Source: Chalciporus piperatus (lineage: Eukaryota; Basidiomycota; Agaricomycetes; Boletales; Boletaceae). From it: a DNA stretch of 64,000 nucleotides. Of the stretch, positions 36,462 through 46,906 are shown one piece after another. The position numbers and the translations under genes are program-made. Each line of letters starts with the position of its first letter. Within the stretch, counting starts at the first letter, position 1. The notes beneath the pieces are model-generated. The model did no database searches and was not told the origin of the DNA. It saw nothing but the letters and a program-made list of their open reading frames with translations. Location: positions 62,001-126,000 of the forward strand of contig JBBPTG010000054.1 in the NCBI GenBank assembly GCA_038093975.1, read 5' to 3'.

Positions 36462-39281
36462 TCAAGGTGCTGGGTTCGGAGGCACGCCATCTGGATTCAA
36501 GGGCACCACAACTGGATTCGGGGGTACAACGGCTGGGGCGAGTGCGGCAGCTAACATCAATGGAAGCCACTTCGCCAGACTTACGGCCGCTGTTCTGGTC
36601 TTCACCGACTATCAGTAGTGATTAATCATGAAGGTATCACGACTAGTGATAATACGTACTAATTCCGTTCGTCCTCGGATATTCTAGTCCGAGCCTCCCT
36701 GTATCACGCATTGATAGAAGGTTGGGCCGTAATAATTGTGGGTGTAGGTCTCCCCGATAGCGGCGTTTTGTGCGATGCGGCGTCGCAACATGGCGGCAAA
36801 GTCAGCTACATTGTCCGCAGTGAGATAGGTATTCGCCGTGCCCGCCAAAGGGGGCGGGGAGATGGGTGCACCGTCTTGAGCACTGGGGTGCCAAGCGCCT
36901 GAATAGGCAACAATATTGGTAAATTAGCCTCCACGATCTTCAGACGCACGACGGCCTTACGAGGAATAGGGTGTCCTGCAGTATATGAAAAACTTTGAGC
37001 ACCCGGGGCCGAGCCACGATGAGGAACAGTATAATCGGCGTTGCTCAACGCGGGGGAGAATATTTGTACAACGTCCTCGCTCGAGTTGGCGTTAGTTTGG
37101 TCAACACCACCTGTGGCCACAATCGCTGCCATGGGGATGGTGATTCAGTCTCGGGGGAGCTTCGAATGAGTGACTATCTTACAACTGGTATAGCTCATGC
37201 GATTGGCACTGCTCGACGGAGTTGCATCGTCGGCCGTCAAGAGGTTGGTTGTCCCCGCGAGAACAGAGGCTTTATTACCGGCGCTGGATGCGGGTGGGAC
37301 AGTAGGGGAGGATCTTGGTGCAGCGTTCTGAAGCCTCGAGCTGGCATTAGTTTGGTTAACACCGCCTGTGGCCACAATCGCTGCCATGGGGATGGTGAAT
37401 CAGTCTAGGGGAGCTTCCAATGAGTGACTATCTTACAACTGGCATGGCTCATGCGATTGGCACTGTTCGACGAAGTTGCATCGTCGGCCGTCAAGAGGTT
37501 GGTTGTCACCGCGAGAAGAGAGGCTTTATTACCGGCGCTACTGGACGCAGGTGGGATAGTGGGGGAGGGTCTTGGTGTAGCGTTCTGAAACCTCGAGTTG
37601 GCATTAGTACCGCTTGTGGCCACAATTGCTGATGGTGAATCAGTCTCGGGGAGCTTCGAATGAGTGGCTATCTTACAACTGGTATAGTTCATGCGATTGG
37701 CACTGTTCGGCGGGGTTGCATCGTCGGCCGTCAAGAGGTTGGTTGTCTTCGCGGGAAGAGAGGCTTTATTACCGGCGCTACTGGACGCAGGTGAGACAGT
37801 GGGGGAGGATCTTGGTGCAGCGTTCTGAAGCCTCGAGTTGGCATTAGTATGGTTAACACCGCCTGTGGCCACTGGCGCAATCGCTGCCATGGGGAAGGCG
37901 AGTCAGTCTCGGGGGAGCTTCGAATGAGTGACTATCTTACAACTGGCATGGCTCATGCGATCGGCACTGTTCGACGGAATTGCATCATCGGCTGTCAAGA
38001 GGTTGATTTCCTCCGCAAGCAAAGAGACTTCCCGGACCCGGGCCTCCAGCAGAAGGGAAATTGCTGCGACTTGCTCCTTTGCAGGGGGGTCTCCTGTTCA
38101 CAAGTATTTAGGGATGGCCTATTCATATGCCAAACATCTTCCAATACTTACCTTTGACAGCACCGGCGGCCATCACATTAGCGAAAGTTGACTTGGCGTG
38201 GTTTCAGTTTGCGATCCCCGGAAAATGGAGGTAAACATCACCTGTGTTATCTCGTAGAGCCTATACCCAGCGTCACAAAGTCTCTGCTTGTCGTGCCGTA
38301 TTTTCTTTTTCTTGGAAAAGTTGAAAAAGGACGTTGCTTTTGACTCGGTTTCTAGTCGCCTCAGCACTGACAACAGGCTTCGCGAATACTCTTTATTAAC
38401 AAGTCGGAGCAGAGGGCGAAGCTACTCACGCCTGGTATTGAGTTTTTATGTTCTTAAGGAGACGCAGAAGAACATTCTTGTTTTCGGGTCTGAGATACTT
38501 TGATGCACCGCTGATCTCGAGCATTTGCTTCATCGTCAACTCGAGTAACAGAGCGCCATCGCCCAACGATCCCCCCTTTGTCAACCGAACAGACGAGGCA
38601 CCTCCGAAAGTGGCGGTGACTTTGCAACTGCCTGCCGGCACGATCCCTGTAGGCACAAAGACGGTCGGTTGATCTCTGGAAGGGGACGGGATTGAGGAGG
38701 GAGAGAAAGAGGGATTCTGGGTATGATTAGGACAACTCAAAATACGACAACATTACACCTACCGCGAACACGGGCAATTCTCGGACAAGGCCATTGCGCT
38801 CATCCCGATCTTCACTTTTGAGTCCCTTGGACTTCCGAACAAGTCCCTGGACATCAGGCTTTGCCGGCTTTTGAACGAACTCGGTAGTGACTTTAGGTTG
38901 ATCAGAGTGATTGACGGAAGAGGAGGAGATTTGCTCGGCGGTGATTCTGTCAGCATCAAGGCTTGCGCTTGAAACATGATCCTTGGCGGTGAAGAAGGTC
39001 TCGGTACTGGTGGCGCTGTTGGTTCTGGTGGCGCTGTTGGTGCTGTTGGCGGTGTTGGCGGTGTTACCGACACGGGCGCTACTGGGAGGAGGGGTGCCGG
39101 GGGGTTGCCTAGGCCCAGCTGCTGCGTGCCGTGGTTGCGAAGGTTGTGGCGGGCAGAACTTTCTGGAGTAACGGGCCGTATCCTGCGCGGATGGGGGAGC
39201 ATGTTTCGCTCTTATGTGATGGTTGAACTTGTTCTGGTGCATGCGCTCGTCACAGTACCAGCAGGTGATTTCGGGAACCAT
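36462..39281 (-). CDS. zinc-finger protein with tandemly duplicated exons and C-terminal membrane helix
   Basis: Start ATG 39281. Residues 1-25 hold a C-x2-C-x11-H-x4-H finger (CWYCDERM...HIRAKH), followed by a Pro/Ser/Thr-rich linker and the block EFVQKPAKPD...RKSKGL...GLVRELPVFA, which also occurs in the kinase gene at 55755. Next comes a beta-rich exon (TVFVPTGIVPAGSCKVTATF) with a helical part, then a helix (LRRLETESKATSFFNFSKKK). Between about 38090 and 36900 lie about five copies of a 250-bp exon-plus-intron unit, each encoding ~66 residues ending NLLTADDA. The last exons give THNYYGPTFYQC and a hydrophobic tail KWLPLMLAAALAPAVV ending at 36462. Some splice joins are uncertain, notably near 38430. 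Function is unknown; a membrane-anchored signalling protein is the best guess. Confidence 0.55.
36960..38090 (-). repeat. tandem ~250-bp exon/intron repeat array
   Basis: The block CTGTGGCCAC starts at 37111, 37366 and 37863, with a variant (TTGTGGCCAC) at 37614, giving spacings of 255, 248 and 249 bp. Each unit has a coding part (VATGG, SSPT..PPASS, LLTADDA, ANRM) and an intron opened by GTAAGATAG and closed by an acceptor just before the CGATTG or equivalent. The coding part is a phase 1-1 exon, so adding or removing units keeps the frame. The flanking first and last units are more diverged (LLTADDAIPSN; YLTADNVADFAAM). Confidence 0.8.
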
Positions 39282-39867
39282 CTTGCAAGAGGAAACCAAA
39301 CGATACAGCACTTAGGGGTCGAGTAGATTCTGTAGTGGGAGGTATGCTTGGGGAAAGCTCAGTTATTGCGCTTCACTCGCCGGCAAAGTAGCAAGCTCAG
39401 AGTCGGGCTCACCTTGGTCCTGCAGATCCGCTGTGTTAAATTAGTTGGGGCAACGAATTTACCCTCAAACGAGATAAAGGACAAGAGAGATGGGGTCGTA
39501 TCAAACTCATCTGCGAAGCCAGTTATGAAGCCCCAGCTCAGCCTAAAGGAGGAAACTGGTTAACAACAAGGTTTCAAGATCTCAGGCGTAGACAATCATG
39601 AAACTGACAACCATGGCTTGTTGTCGTTCTTTTCAGCTAGGTTGCGGCGAAAGCCCCCACTGAGCCTCACTGAGCCCACTTGCCAAGTTAGACCGGATTG
39701 TTGTTGTTGTTATTGTTGTTGTTGTTCAAGCTGTTCAAGTTGTTGTTCTCCGAGTCAGGCTTTTCGCCTTACGGCCTTCTGGCACTTATGTAAACCCAAG
39801 ACGTCGGGAAATAGCATAGCATGCATAGCCAGTAGGATACTTGTGATTACAAGGCAGAAGAACTACA
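39282..39867. other. intergenic, no gene recognised
   Basis: Lies between the 3' end of the BTB gene and the start of the exon-repeat gene, both on the minus strand, so it should contain the promoter of the latter. It includes a TTG/GTT-rich microsatellite at about 39700-39745. Open frames here derive from that repeat. Confidence 0.5.
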
Positions 39868-41672
39868 TTAGTGATACGACGCCGTGAGCTTGTCGTAGAA
39901 TGCCGAGATCATTGGCTGCGCATGAGGCATAGTATTGTGGGACTTCAAGACCATCTTAAGGAATCCCGTCTTAACATCCTCTGTTTGGCAGTGCTCCAAA
40001 AGGGCACGAAGCTGGACATCTTGGACTTCTGGATATCTGCCAACAGACGTCATTGTGAGTATTAGGCCCACGATATGAATGAAATGACTGACTTGGACGT
40101 GAATTCAGAGAACGCCTCTTCGATGACGTTCGTTTCGGTCAAGCTTTCCCGTATAGCCTCGAGGGCCTTGGCTTTGAGAGCGCCGCTGCCGAACTTGAGA
40201 CAACACGTTTAACAAGTGTGCCTCACTGAATCCACGTAGCCAGCATACTTACTAGGTCAGCAAGTCGGTACATGGATTTCGGCGAGCAAACTGGCGGACC
40301 ATCTTGCTGTTGTTCCGAATCCTGTTTCGGAACGCCGGGTTCGACTTGTGACTTCAGCTTGCCAAATTTGACGGAGCCTGTGTAACAATACCACAGGAAA
40401 GCGTGCCACCTGCGTTCCCATCAAGTACCGCCCCGTCTCGACTCTCAATCCGTACTCACGTTTTATGCGCTGCGAACTTGACCAGGACACCTCGTTCGGA
40501 TTCTGGTGAGGTTGCTGGAGATGAGGGCGGCCGTGCCTCTGAAACTTTGATGACATCCGCAGGATTGTGATCGATCGAGTCCTCGCCAGTCGCTAGATGA
40601 GAAAATTTTGAGAGACCGCGAAGACGGGAGGTGTGATCACAGACCTTGAGCTGATTCGATGACGACCACTGAACTACAGGATCTCTTCGTTTCGTCCCCT
40701 GAGGTATCGCCTGTCCAGAAGAGATTGTGTAACTGTATCCGCAGCGCGAGGAGATGAACTATCCTCACCTTTCGAGTTATCACCACACTCGCTGGGCAGG
40801 GAAGGTGGGATGGAAGAGGTCACATCGTCATCTTCGTAATCGCTATCGAGGTCGTGATCATATTCGGCCGGAGATACAATCTCGCGGGGGGTGTTGTTGT
40901 ACCCATCTGCGGCGGAGAAGGCACTTCTCCATTCCTCTTGGAGTTTGGCTTCAATCCTGTCAGCCAGATTTTAGGCGAGAATACCCCTCCGCATACCTGA
41001 GGAAATGTCGATCTGTTGTTCTATGACGGAGAGAAGCCCATAGGTTGGGATAGGCTTGTCGACAAGCCCGGGAGTGTGACGGGTAGCAAAGGTAAAAAAT
41101 GTCACATCGAAAGGCTTTCCAGTCGTGAGCGATCGACAAATGATGTCGTCATTTCTCGATTCTTTTGTCTGTGGTGGGGCTTGTGAACGACGGAGGTAAT
41201 CTGAGGTGGCACGGAAGAGCCCGTCAACAAATGGACAATCTTTGATTGTCACCACGAGTCCGATGTTGCACACTTCTGAAGAGAGATAATCAGACTGCAA
41301 CGGAATCTCCGCTGAGTGATTGTTGGCTAAGGCAGTTTTCAAAGTGCCAAGTAGTGTCGAACCGGTTTCCGATATGCATCCCGAATCGTAACCAAGTCGA
41401 AGTTCGGCGGTCATGGATGTGCTCTCCCAGGGGATAGAGCTATCCTGACTATGAAAAGTCAAGATTGATGGCTTCCAACGAGCGGTAGAGCTGAGGAATG
41501 GTTGCTTGGTTTTGCGGCGGTTCAACGTTATGGAGAAGCTCCACCCAAGATTGAACAATGGGAGTTTCAGAACGACGGTCTCTTTGTCGGGAAGATTTTT
41601 CAGGGAAGGCATGCGAAAGGAGGACAAGATCGATGTCGACATCCACTGCTCCTTCAATTTTTTCGGTTCCAT
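39868..41672 (-). CDS. BTB domain protein
   Basis: Agaricomycete-type BTB/POZ protein. ATG 41672 opens a ~230-residue first exon: a beta-rich N-terminal half (GWSFSITLNRRK, STARWKPSILTF), possibly MATH-like, then the BTB start KPFDVTFFTFATRHTPG. A later exon has the acidic loop DHDLDSDYEDDDV, followed by VKFAAHKT, then VCSPKSMYRLADL, FGSGALKAKALEAI, NVIEEAFSEFTSKYPEVQ and a final ~45 residues with PHAQPMISAFYDKLTAS. The CSPKSMYRLAD and FTSxYPE elements mark this fungal family. BTB domains dimerise or bind Cullin3; this one might be a substrate adaptor. Stop at 39868-39870. Middle exon boundaries, especially around 40970-40900, are not certain. Confidence 0.75.
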
Positions 41673-42470
41673 TGCGCTAGAGTGAAAGCGTGGTGTTGAG
41701 TCGAGGTAACTGTGGGAGGCAAGTACGTGAAGAGAACGAGGAAGGGGCTTGGGTTTAAATCCTACCTCGTGGCATCATCGAAGCCCACTGGCCATTGCGC
41801 CCATGAACCATGTTCCTAGAGTGAGAGGCGTAAGTGGGTGCACCATCAAAGATCTATGAGAAGCATCACGCAAAGTCCCGCGGGAAAGAAGGTCCCAACA
41901 GGCATGTACGTGGGCACGGTGATCCCTGACGCTATGATCAAATCGCGCACCACCAGGCTGTCAGGACCATGACACTGCGCGTACTGGCAAAAGGCCGGTG
42001 CCCAGTGGGATTTTGGTCTGTGAAAGGGAAAATGTAGGAGAATAGTGAATTGATTTGGAAAGCACGCAAATGCTGTCTAAACCAGCTAGGGCCATGAGGT
42101 AGTCTAGACCCAGCCGTTTTGGATGTTTCCCGGAAGTTTCTAGCTACTAGGACGTCTGGTTTGAGACTAAGAACCAGGCACCACCGGCCGTTTGCGCGCA
42201 GTGTGAGGTGTTTCAGTTGAGCAACACCTGGATTGACTAGATTGGGTACATCTGTGACCTGCCTGCAATTATCCTCGCGCCAGCGCCGGTTGACCAGACA
42301 CCTGAATGAGATGGATTACTCGCGTCACGGCTGAGACGGGACTTCGAATCCTTAATGACTGGAAGAAGTTCGTTTGCCTTGGGCGAGTAGAGTACTTGTT
42401 GGCTTCGTACTAGTACATACTGGGTACCCAGTGACTGTGTGATAACGATCAAAGCGGTGCAATATCGCAA
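41673..42470. other. intergenic, no gene recognised
   Basis: Upstream of the BTB gene start and of tRNA-Val. It must contain the BTB promoter. ORFs are short, and there is no repeat or hairpin worth naming. Confidence 0.5.
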
Positions 42471-42544
42471 GGTCTGATGGCGTAGTTGGTTATCGCATCT
42501 GTCTAACACACAGAAGGTCCTCAGTTCGAGCCTGGGTCAGATCA
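42471..42544 (+). tRNA. tRNA-Val (anticodon AAC)
   Basis: Seventy-four bases fold as a full cloverleaf without an intron. The acceptor stem pairs GGTCTGA with TCAGATC (one G-T), discriminator A at 42544. The D stem is GCG/CGC. The anticodon stem TCTGT/ACAGA encloses the loop CTAACAC, so the anticodon is AAC, read as valine. The T stem CTCAG/CTGGG encloses TTCGAGC. Internal promoter A-box (TGGCGTAGTTGG) and B-box (GTTCGAGCC) fit the polymerase III consensus. A T-run follows within ten bases. Confidence 0.95.
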
Positions 42545-42547
42545 CTA

Positions 42548-42553
42548 TTTTTT
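42548..42553 (+). terminator. RNA polymerase III terminator of tRNA-Val
   Basis: Six T begin four bases after the tRNA's 3' end and are followed by a second run of seven T at 42557-42563. Runs of four or more T on the coding strand end polymerase III transcription in fungi. Confidence 0.85.
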
Positions 42554-42823
42554 CTCTTTTTTTGGCTGCGCCTTTGCTGCACCGCGCTTTCATTGTTCCA
42601 CGCCGGAGACACCCAGAAATCATGCATGAAAACCACCGTCGTGAATTTAAGCAGGGAGATAACCGTACATATGATTCTACATTCTATGGTACACATGACA
42701 CAGAACGAACGTTACGTATGCGTACGAAAAAAGAAAACACTGCGTATACGAGTTGTGAAAGCTGGGTATGCAACCAATGCCAGTGATCATGCTCATGACC
42801 GAGCAAGCCTCCATAGAATCCCA

Positions 42824-44259
42824 TCAAAACGCAGTCGTCGAATCGACCTCGATCGTCGGTACGATCGACGCGATGAACTTGAGGAACACGACGAGATAAA
42901 AGTCTACCCGCATGCCCTCGACTTCTTCTTCCTCTCCCGGCCCTGCAGCAACGCTCTTCTCGTCTTTGGAAGATTTGCGACCGAATCCCCATTTCTTCTT
43001 ACTGTCCTTTCCGTCTTTCTTACGAGCGGCAAGTTGCTCCTCCACGACACCTGCGTTCATTCGTTCGATGAGTTTCTTCATCACGCTCGCGTGTTTGCAT
43101 GGGTGGACGGAGGCGGCCTGGAGTGTGGCGGAATGAGGGAATGCCTCGATGGTGACCGTCTTGAGGGCGTGGTCAGAAGAGACGTCTTGGAATATCTGAG
43201 ACGGTGTCAGTGGGGTCCGGTTCTGCGCAACGAGACATTAGACAGGATTCTCGGAAGGCGGGACGGAGAAATATACTTCATCGTAACCGATCAGCCAGAT
43301 CCGCGGGGTCTGGTAATACTTGTCGTAGGAGATCATCACGTCATAAGTTCGCACTTGGAGCAGATTGCCTTTTGCGACCTCGATCTCGCTATGGGGGGCA
43401 TGAGCTCATGAAAACGATCGTAGGAGCGGAGCATGACTTGCCTTGCGTCGATGACGCCACCTGAAGAAACGGCAGAGACTCCCTTGGGTGCAGCAGTAGC
43501 CTCGTCCTCGCCCTCCTCCAGATCCTCTTCCTCCATATCTGGGATGTCGTCCAAATCAGGCGTTTCATCCACAGTCGCACGAGAAGTCGAGCTAATCGAA
43601 ACGTTTCCCATCGCGTTCGCGAGTTCCTGTTCCCCATCTAAATCAGGGATATCGTCGATTTCACCCGGATTCGCCGCTGAATCGTCTGTCGATTTCCGAC
43701 CAGCATGCGTCTCTACCCACTCATCACCTGCGCCACCGGACGAATCGCCAAAGTTGAGAAGACGTTCTGCGTCTTCGTCTGCATCAGTGTAGGCGAGGGA
43801 GGTTGCTCGGCGGAGACAGGGTACGCCGCGCGTGACGAGGTATTGTTTGTCGTCGGGGAGGTAATCACGAAGTTTGGACGCGTCACCTTTTTCCCTGAAC
43901 ACGCGTTCCGTCAATCGGCACATCTGCCGCGTGGATCGGTGGGTGGGAGCTTACCATCTCCAAACCGGGAATTTGTAAGCCAGGAAATCGCCCGCTGCGA
44001 CGAACTCCTCTGAGGGCGATGGTGAGTTGGTAGAGCGCTGTGTAAGGAGAGAGAGGAGCGCACCTGGTGTTATCCTTCCATGTTCTTTGAACTTGCTTTC
44101 CTTGAGAACCTGTTGGAGGGTCAGAGTGGATGAAGATGTAGAGATTTGGGCAACACACGGGGCTGAGGTATTCGCGAACGGCCCAATATTGTTGCTAGAA
44201 AGAAAATCAGCGTCTGTTGGGAGAACTATTTGAGCAGAACCTGCCTGAATTGCGTGCAT
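42824..44259 (-). CDS. ATG3: autophagy E2-like enzyme Atg3
   Basis: E2-like enzyme that conjugates Atg8 to phosphatidylethanolamine on growing autophagosomes. ATG 44259 gives MHAIQ, then [27 protein letters not shown] and [15 protein letters not shown], the conserved N-terminal part. The [14 protein letters not shown] segment and an acidic flexible region with DDIPDLD and [14 protein letters not shown] follow. The E2 core has [19 protein letters not shown] and the catalytic cysteine motif [15 protein letters not shown]. The C-terminus is [20 protein letters not shown], the family ending, stop at 42824-42826. A lysine- and glutamate-rich insert ([16 protein letters not shown]) separates the HPC helix from the C-terminal helix. 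The first intron is GC-AG rather than GT-AG. Confidence 0.93.
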
Positions 44260-44666
44260 GGCGCGTTAGGGCTGAGTGGGTAGTGAATGGGTTGAGCTTA
44301 AGAGCAGAGGACGGCCTTTGGTGCCACAATCTGACCCTACCCCAATCGATCTCTCCTAATCAGGAAATCAACTCTCTCATCCGCTTCATCTCCTCTGGTC
44401 AGAAGCTTCCATGTTCCTTTTAGTTCATCCCGAAGCACCTCGTCTCAACCCAAGGGGAACCGGTCCACGTCTCGATCCTACAGACGGTCACGGTTTACTT
44501 ATCACTTTCGGTCTTACTAGTTGCGGGAACTCTATAGTGCGTGTGTTCAAACAACAGCCCCGTCTTGGTGTCCTGTTTGAAATTCTTCTACCGACCTCGT
44601 CCCCTTACAATTCTGGAAGCGCGGTCATTGCTCGAGAAATGCGAATGATACATGCCCGGCGATGTC
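44260..44666. other. intergenic between ATG3 and an F-box relic
   Basis: About 400 bp containing the ATG3 promoter and the 3' end of the decayed F-box gene. It includes no supported ORF. Confidence 0.5.
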
Positions 44667-46085
44667 CTATCCAATAATATATTGGTGAGGGAGCCAGCGA
44701 GGTGGATATTCACTTGATTCAACCAAAACAAAAACCTCATCACCTCGAGTCGATCTTCCGAATCCATCTGGTGACTCTGGTCGATCTTTTTCCCACTCTG
44801 TTTCCATCCGCGGGGGGATGGAAAGATTGCCCCCAAGAACCGCCGCCACAACAGTGCAGTCGCCAGTAGGCGAGATTCCCAAGACCAATTTTGAGATCGT
44901 GCGGTTACAAGCCCCGTCAGGAAGATTCCGTGGGTCAATCCCTTCTGGTGTCAATGACCATAGAGAGCTCGCGTAGACGTGGTCATTTTTCAAGGAGATA
45001 GAAAAGCCCGCGGAATGTGGGTAAAATGGCAGCAGAACGTCTAGCGGGAGCATTCGTGGGCCAAGCTTGCGAGCATGATTTAGATCCAGTACCTCGACGA
45101 GTGGCCACGACGATGCCATCTGCCGCAGATCATTGTCATCCACAAGGATTGACCCAAGTGGAGACAAGATTACGGTGCGAAGTTGGGCAAATGCGAGGAG
45201 TGGCCGTAGCGAGTGCATTGTGACGGATATGGCCCAATGATTAGCGTGAGGTTGGAGGGGCTACAACTTGTGGCACTTCCGGTTGTCCGATGATGCATCG
45301 AGGGTGCTGTAAATGACCTCGCAGGCGGAGAACAATGGAAGGTGATGGTTACTAATCCATTCACCAGTTCAGCAACACTTGTCGCCATAAGATGGAGCTC
45401 TGTCAGCGCGGGGAAAGGTGTAGAGAGCGTGCTTGACAATGGGAGTCTGCTAGTGTTCTCTGAATTGACAGCCAGGCATAGGGAAGTAAGGGATTCGAGT
45501 CGAGAGATATCGTGCCGAGTACCAAATGACGCATGCTTAAAATACTTCCAACGCATTTTCGCCAAGTTTCCGACTCGGCATGGTGATGTCCTCGCAGAGC
45601 ACCGGGATTTGCAATGTTTGAAGCCTTGGGAACATCGGTGATACAACAGGGGGTGGTTGAAGCGAAAATATAAGGTCAAGTTGTCGAGTTATACCGCGAC
45701 GGCGATCGTAAAAAGCTTTACCGTTATTCATAATACTGATGACAGTTACTTGTGAAGTGTACTTTCGTGTTCGTTGCCAATGTTCAAGGAACGGGGGTTG
45801 GCGAATGTCCCTTGTAGGGTGCTGAATCAATCACATCAACTCCAGAGAGGGAACCAAGCATCATAGCCAAACTTACCGCAGCTCCACGGACATCCTGATT
45901 GTACTGTGTTGACCAGATCGAATCAGGCCATAGACTGACCAAATGACTCGGGCTTCCCACCAACTTCCCACAGCACATTCAGCGCAGTTTCTTCAAATGC
46001 GCGGCATGTACGAGCAAGATCATGATGCACGGGTGTACACTCGGTGCAGAAACGGCACACATGCTCGGACAGTTCAGTTCCACAT
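44667..46085 (-). pseudogene. decayed F-box-like / LRR gene
   Basis: Relic of the local family, read in pieces across all three minus frames. The F-box part is recognisable near 46020 (LARTCRAFEETALNVLWEV) but then runs into a stop at TGA after QSMA, with the continuation WPDSIW in another frame. Next come a frame with TRQLDLIFSLQPPPVVSPMF, a second frame with ISRLESLTSLCLAV and TPFPALTELHLM, and a third with LRPLLAFAQLRTVIL and WPLVEVLDLNH. Near 44990 the family block TFRGLF....PRLRELSMVIDT is split by an in-frame TGA and a shift. At least three frameshifts and two stops rule out an intact protein. Boundaries are set by the outermost family similarity. Confidence 0.75.
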
Positions 46086-46906
46086 TCCTCCTAACTCTGA
46101 GCCGCAACCTTGAAAATATGGCTAGCTACCATACTCTCATATTTTAATTCGTCGCCACTGCTCGTCAGTCAGTGGCTCGGAGAATTCCTGGACCCGAAAG
46201 TGGTCCAGGTCTCACTTTCAAAATTGTGCGTCCACTGATGGGATGTCGGTCCGGATTACCGTCTTTGTCAGCGACGAAACCCCTTTTTCAAAGCTTGTAT
46301 TCTGTTGCTCCACAGCTCTCCTCTCCCTCCATCGTGTTGACTAGGACTGTTGTTGCCTTCATCTCACTGTTTGCTCCGTATCCTGACCGTCAATGAGTTG
46401 CCCTGCGTGATTTTGTCTGTGTGATCTGACATAGGTACTACCACTGACTGTGTTCAGCATCATAGTAATTACAGTAATTACTTGGATGATTCCAGCCTGC
46501 CAGAGACCTGGCGAACAATAAAATGTAAATGTGACAAAATTTAGATGCCCCCCATGGCCCCATTCATTGTTACAGTTGCAACGAGGGCATGTTGAACTGC
46601 GAGTCTGGCGGCGGGTCCAGGGTTGCCCGGAGGGCCGTTGAATACTATTTGTGTGTCAAAGAGCTATGCGACACCGGTCAAAACTCCTTCATTAAGAGAT
46701 TGGGTCGGATGACCTACCCCTTCGAGCGACGAGCTTGCATATCGGGTCTACCTCCTCAGCCACCAGCAAAGCGCGGTGCATCGAAATCAAGATGCCGCCC
46801 TTTTGATAGGGGTCACAGTGGGCAGACCATACAGAGCGAGTGAGGAAAGCAAGCGCGATACGTCAAACGTCGAATCGCCAGGTGTCCTTATTTACTCCCT
46901 CGCCCC
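46086..46906. other. intergenic, no gene recognised
   Basis: About 800 bp between the F-box relic and the 3' end of the LYAR-like gene. There are no domains, RNA folds or long repeats that I can support; the ORFs here are short. Confidence 0.5.

Noticed and set aside
36388..36570. ORF ending VISKRLITV as the C-terminus of the exon-repeat gene
   Set aside because: Joining the TGC donor at YQC to the acceptor before SVKTRTAAV gives a membrane helix in frame with the upstream exon; the other frame has no such feature.
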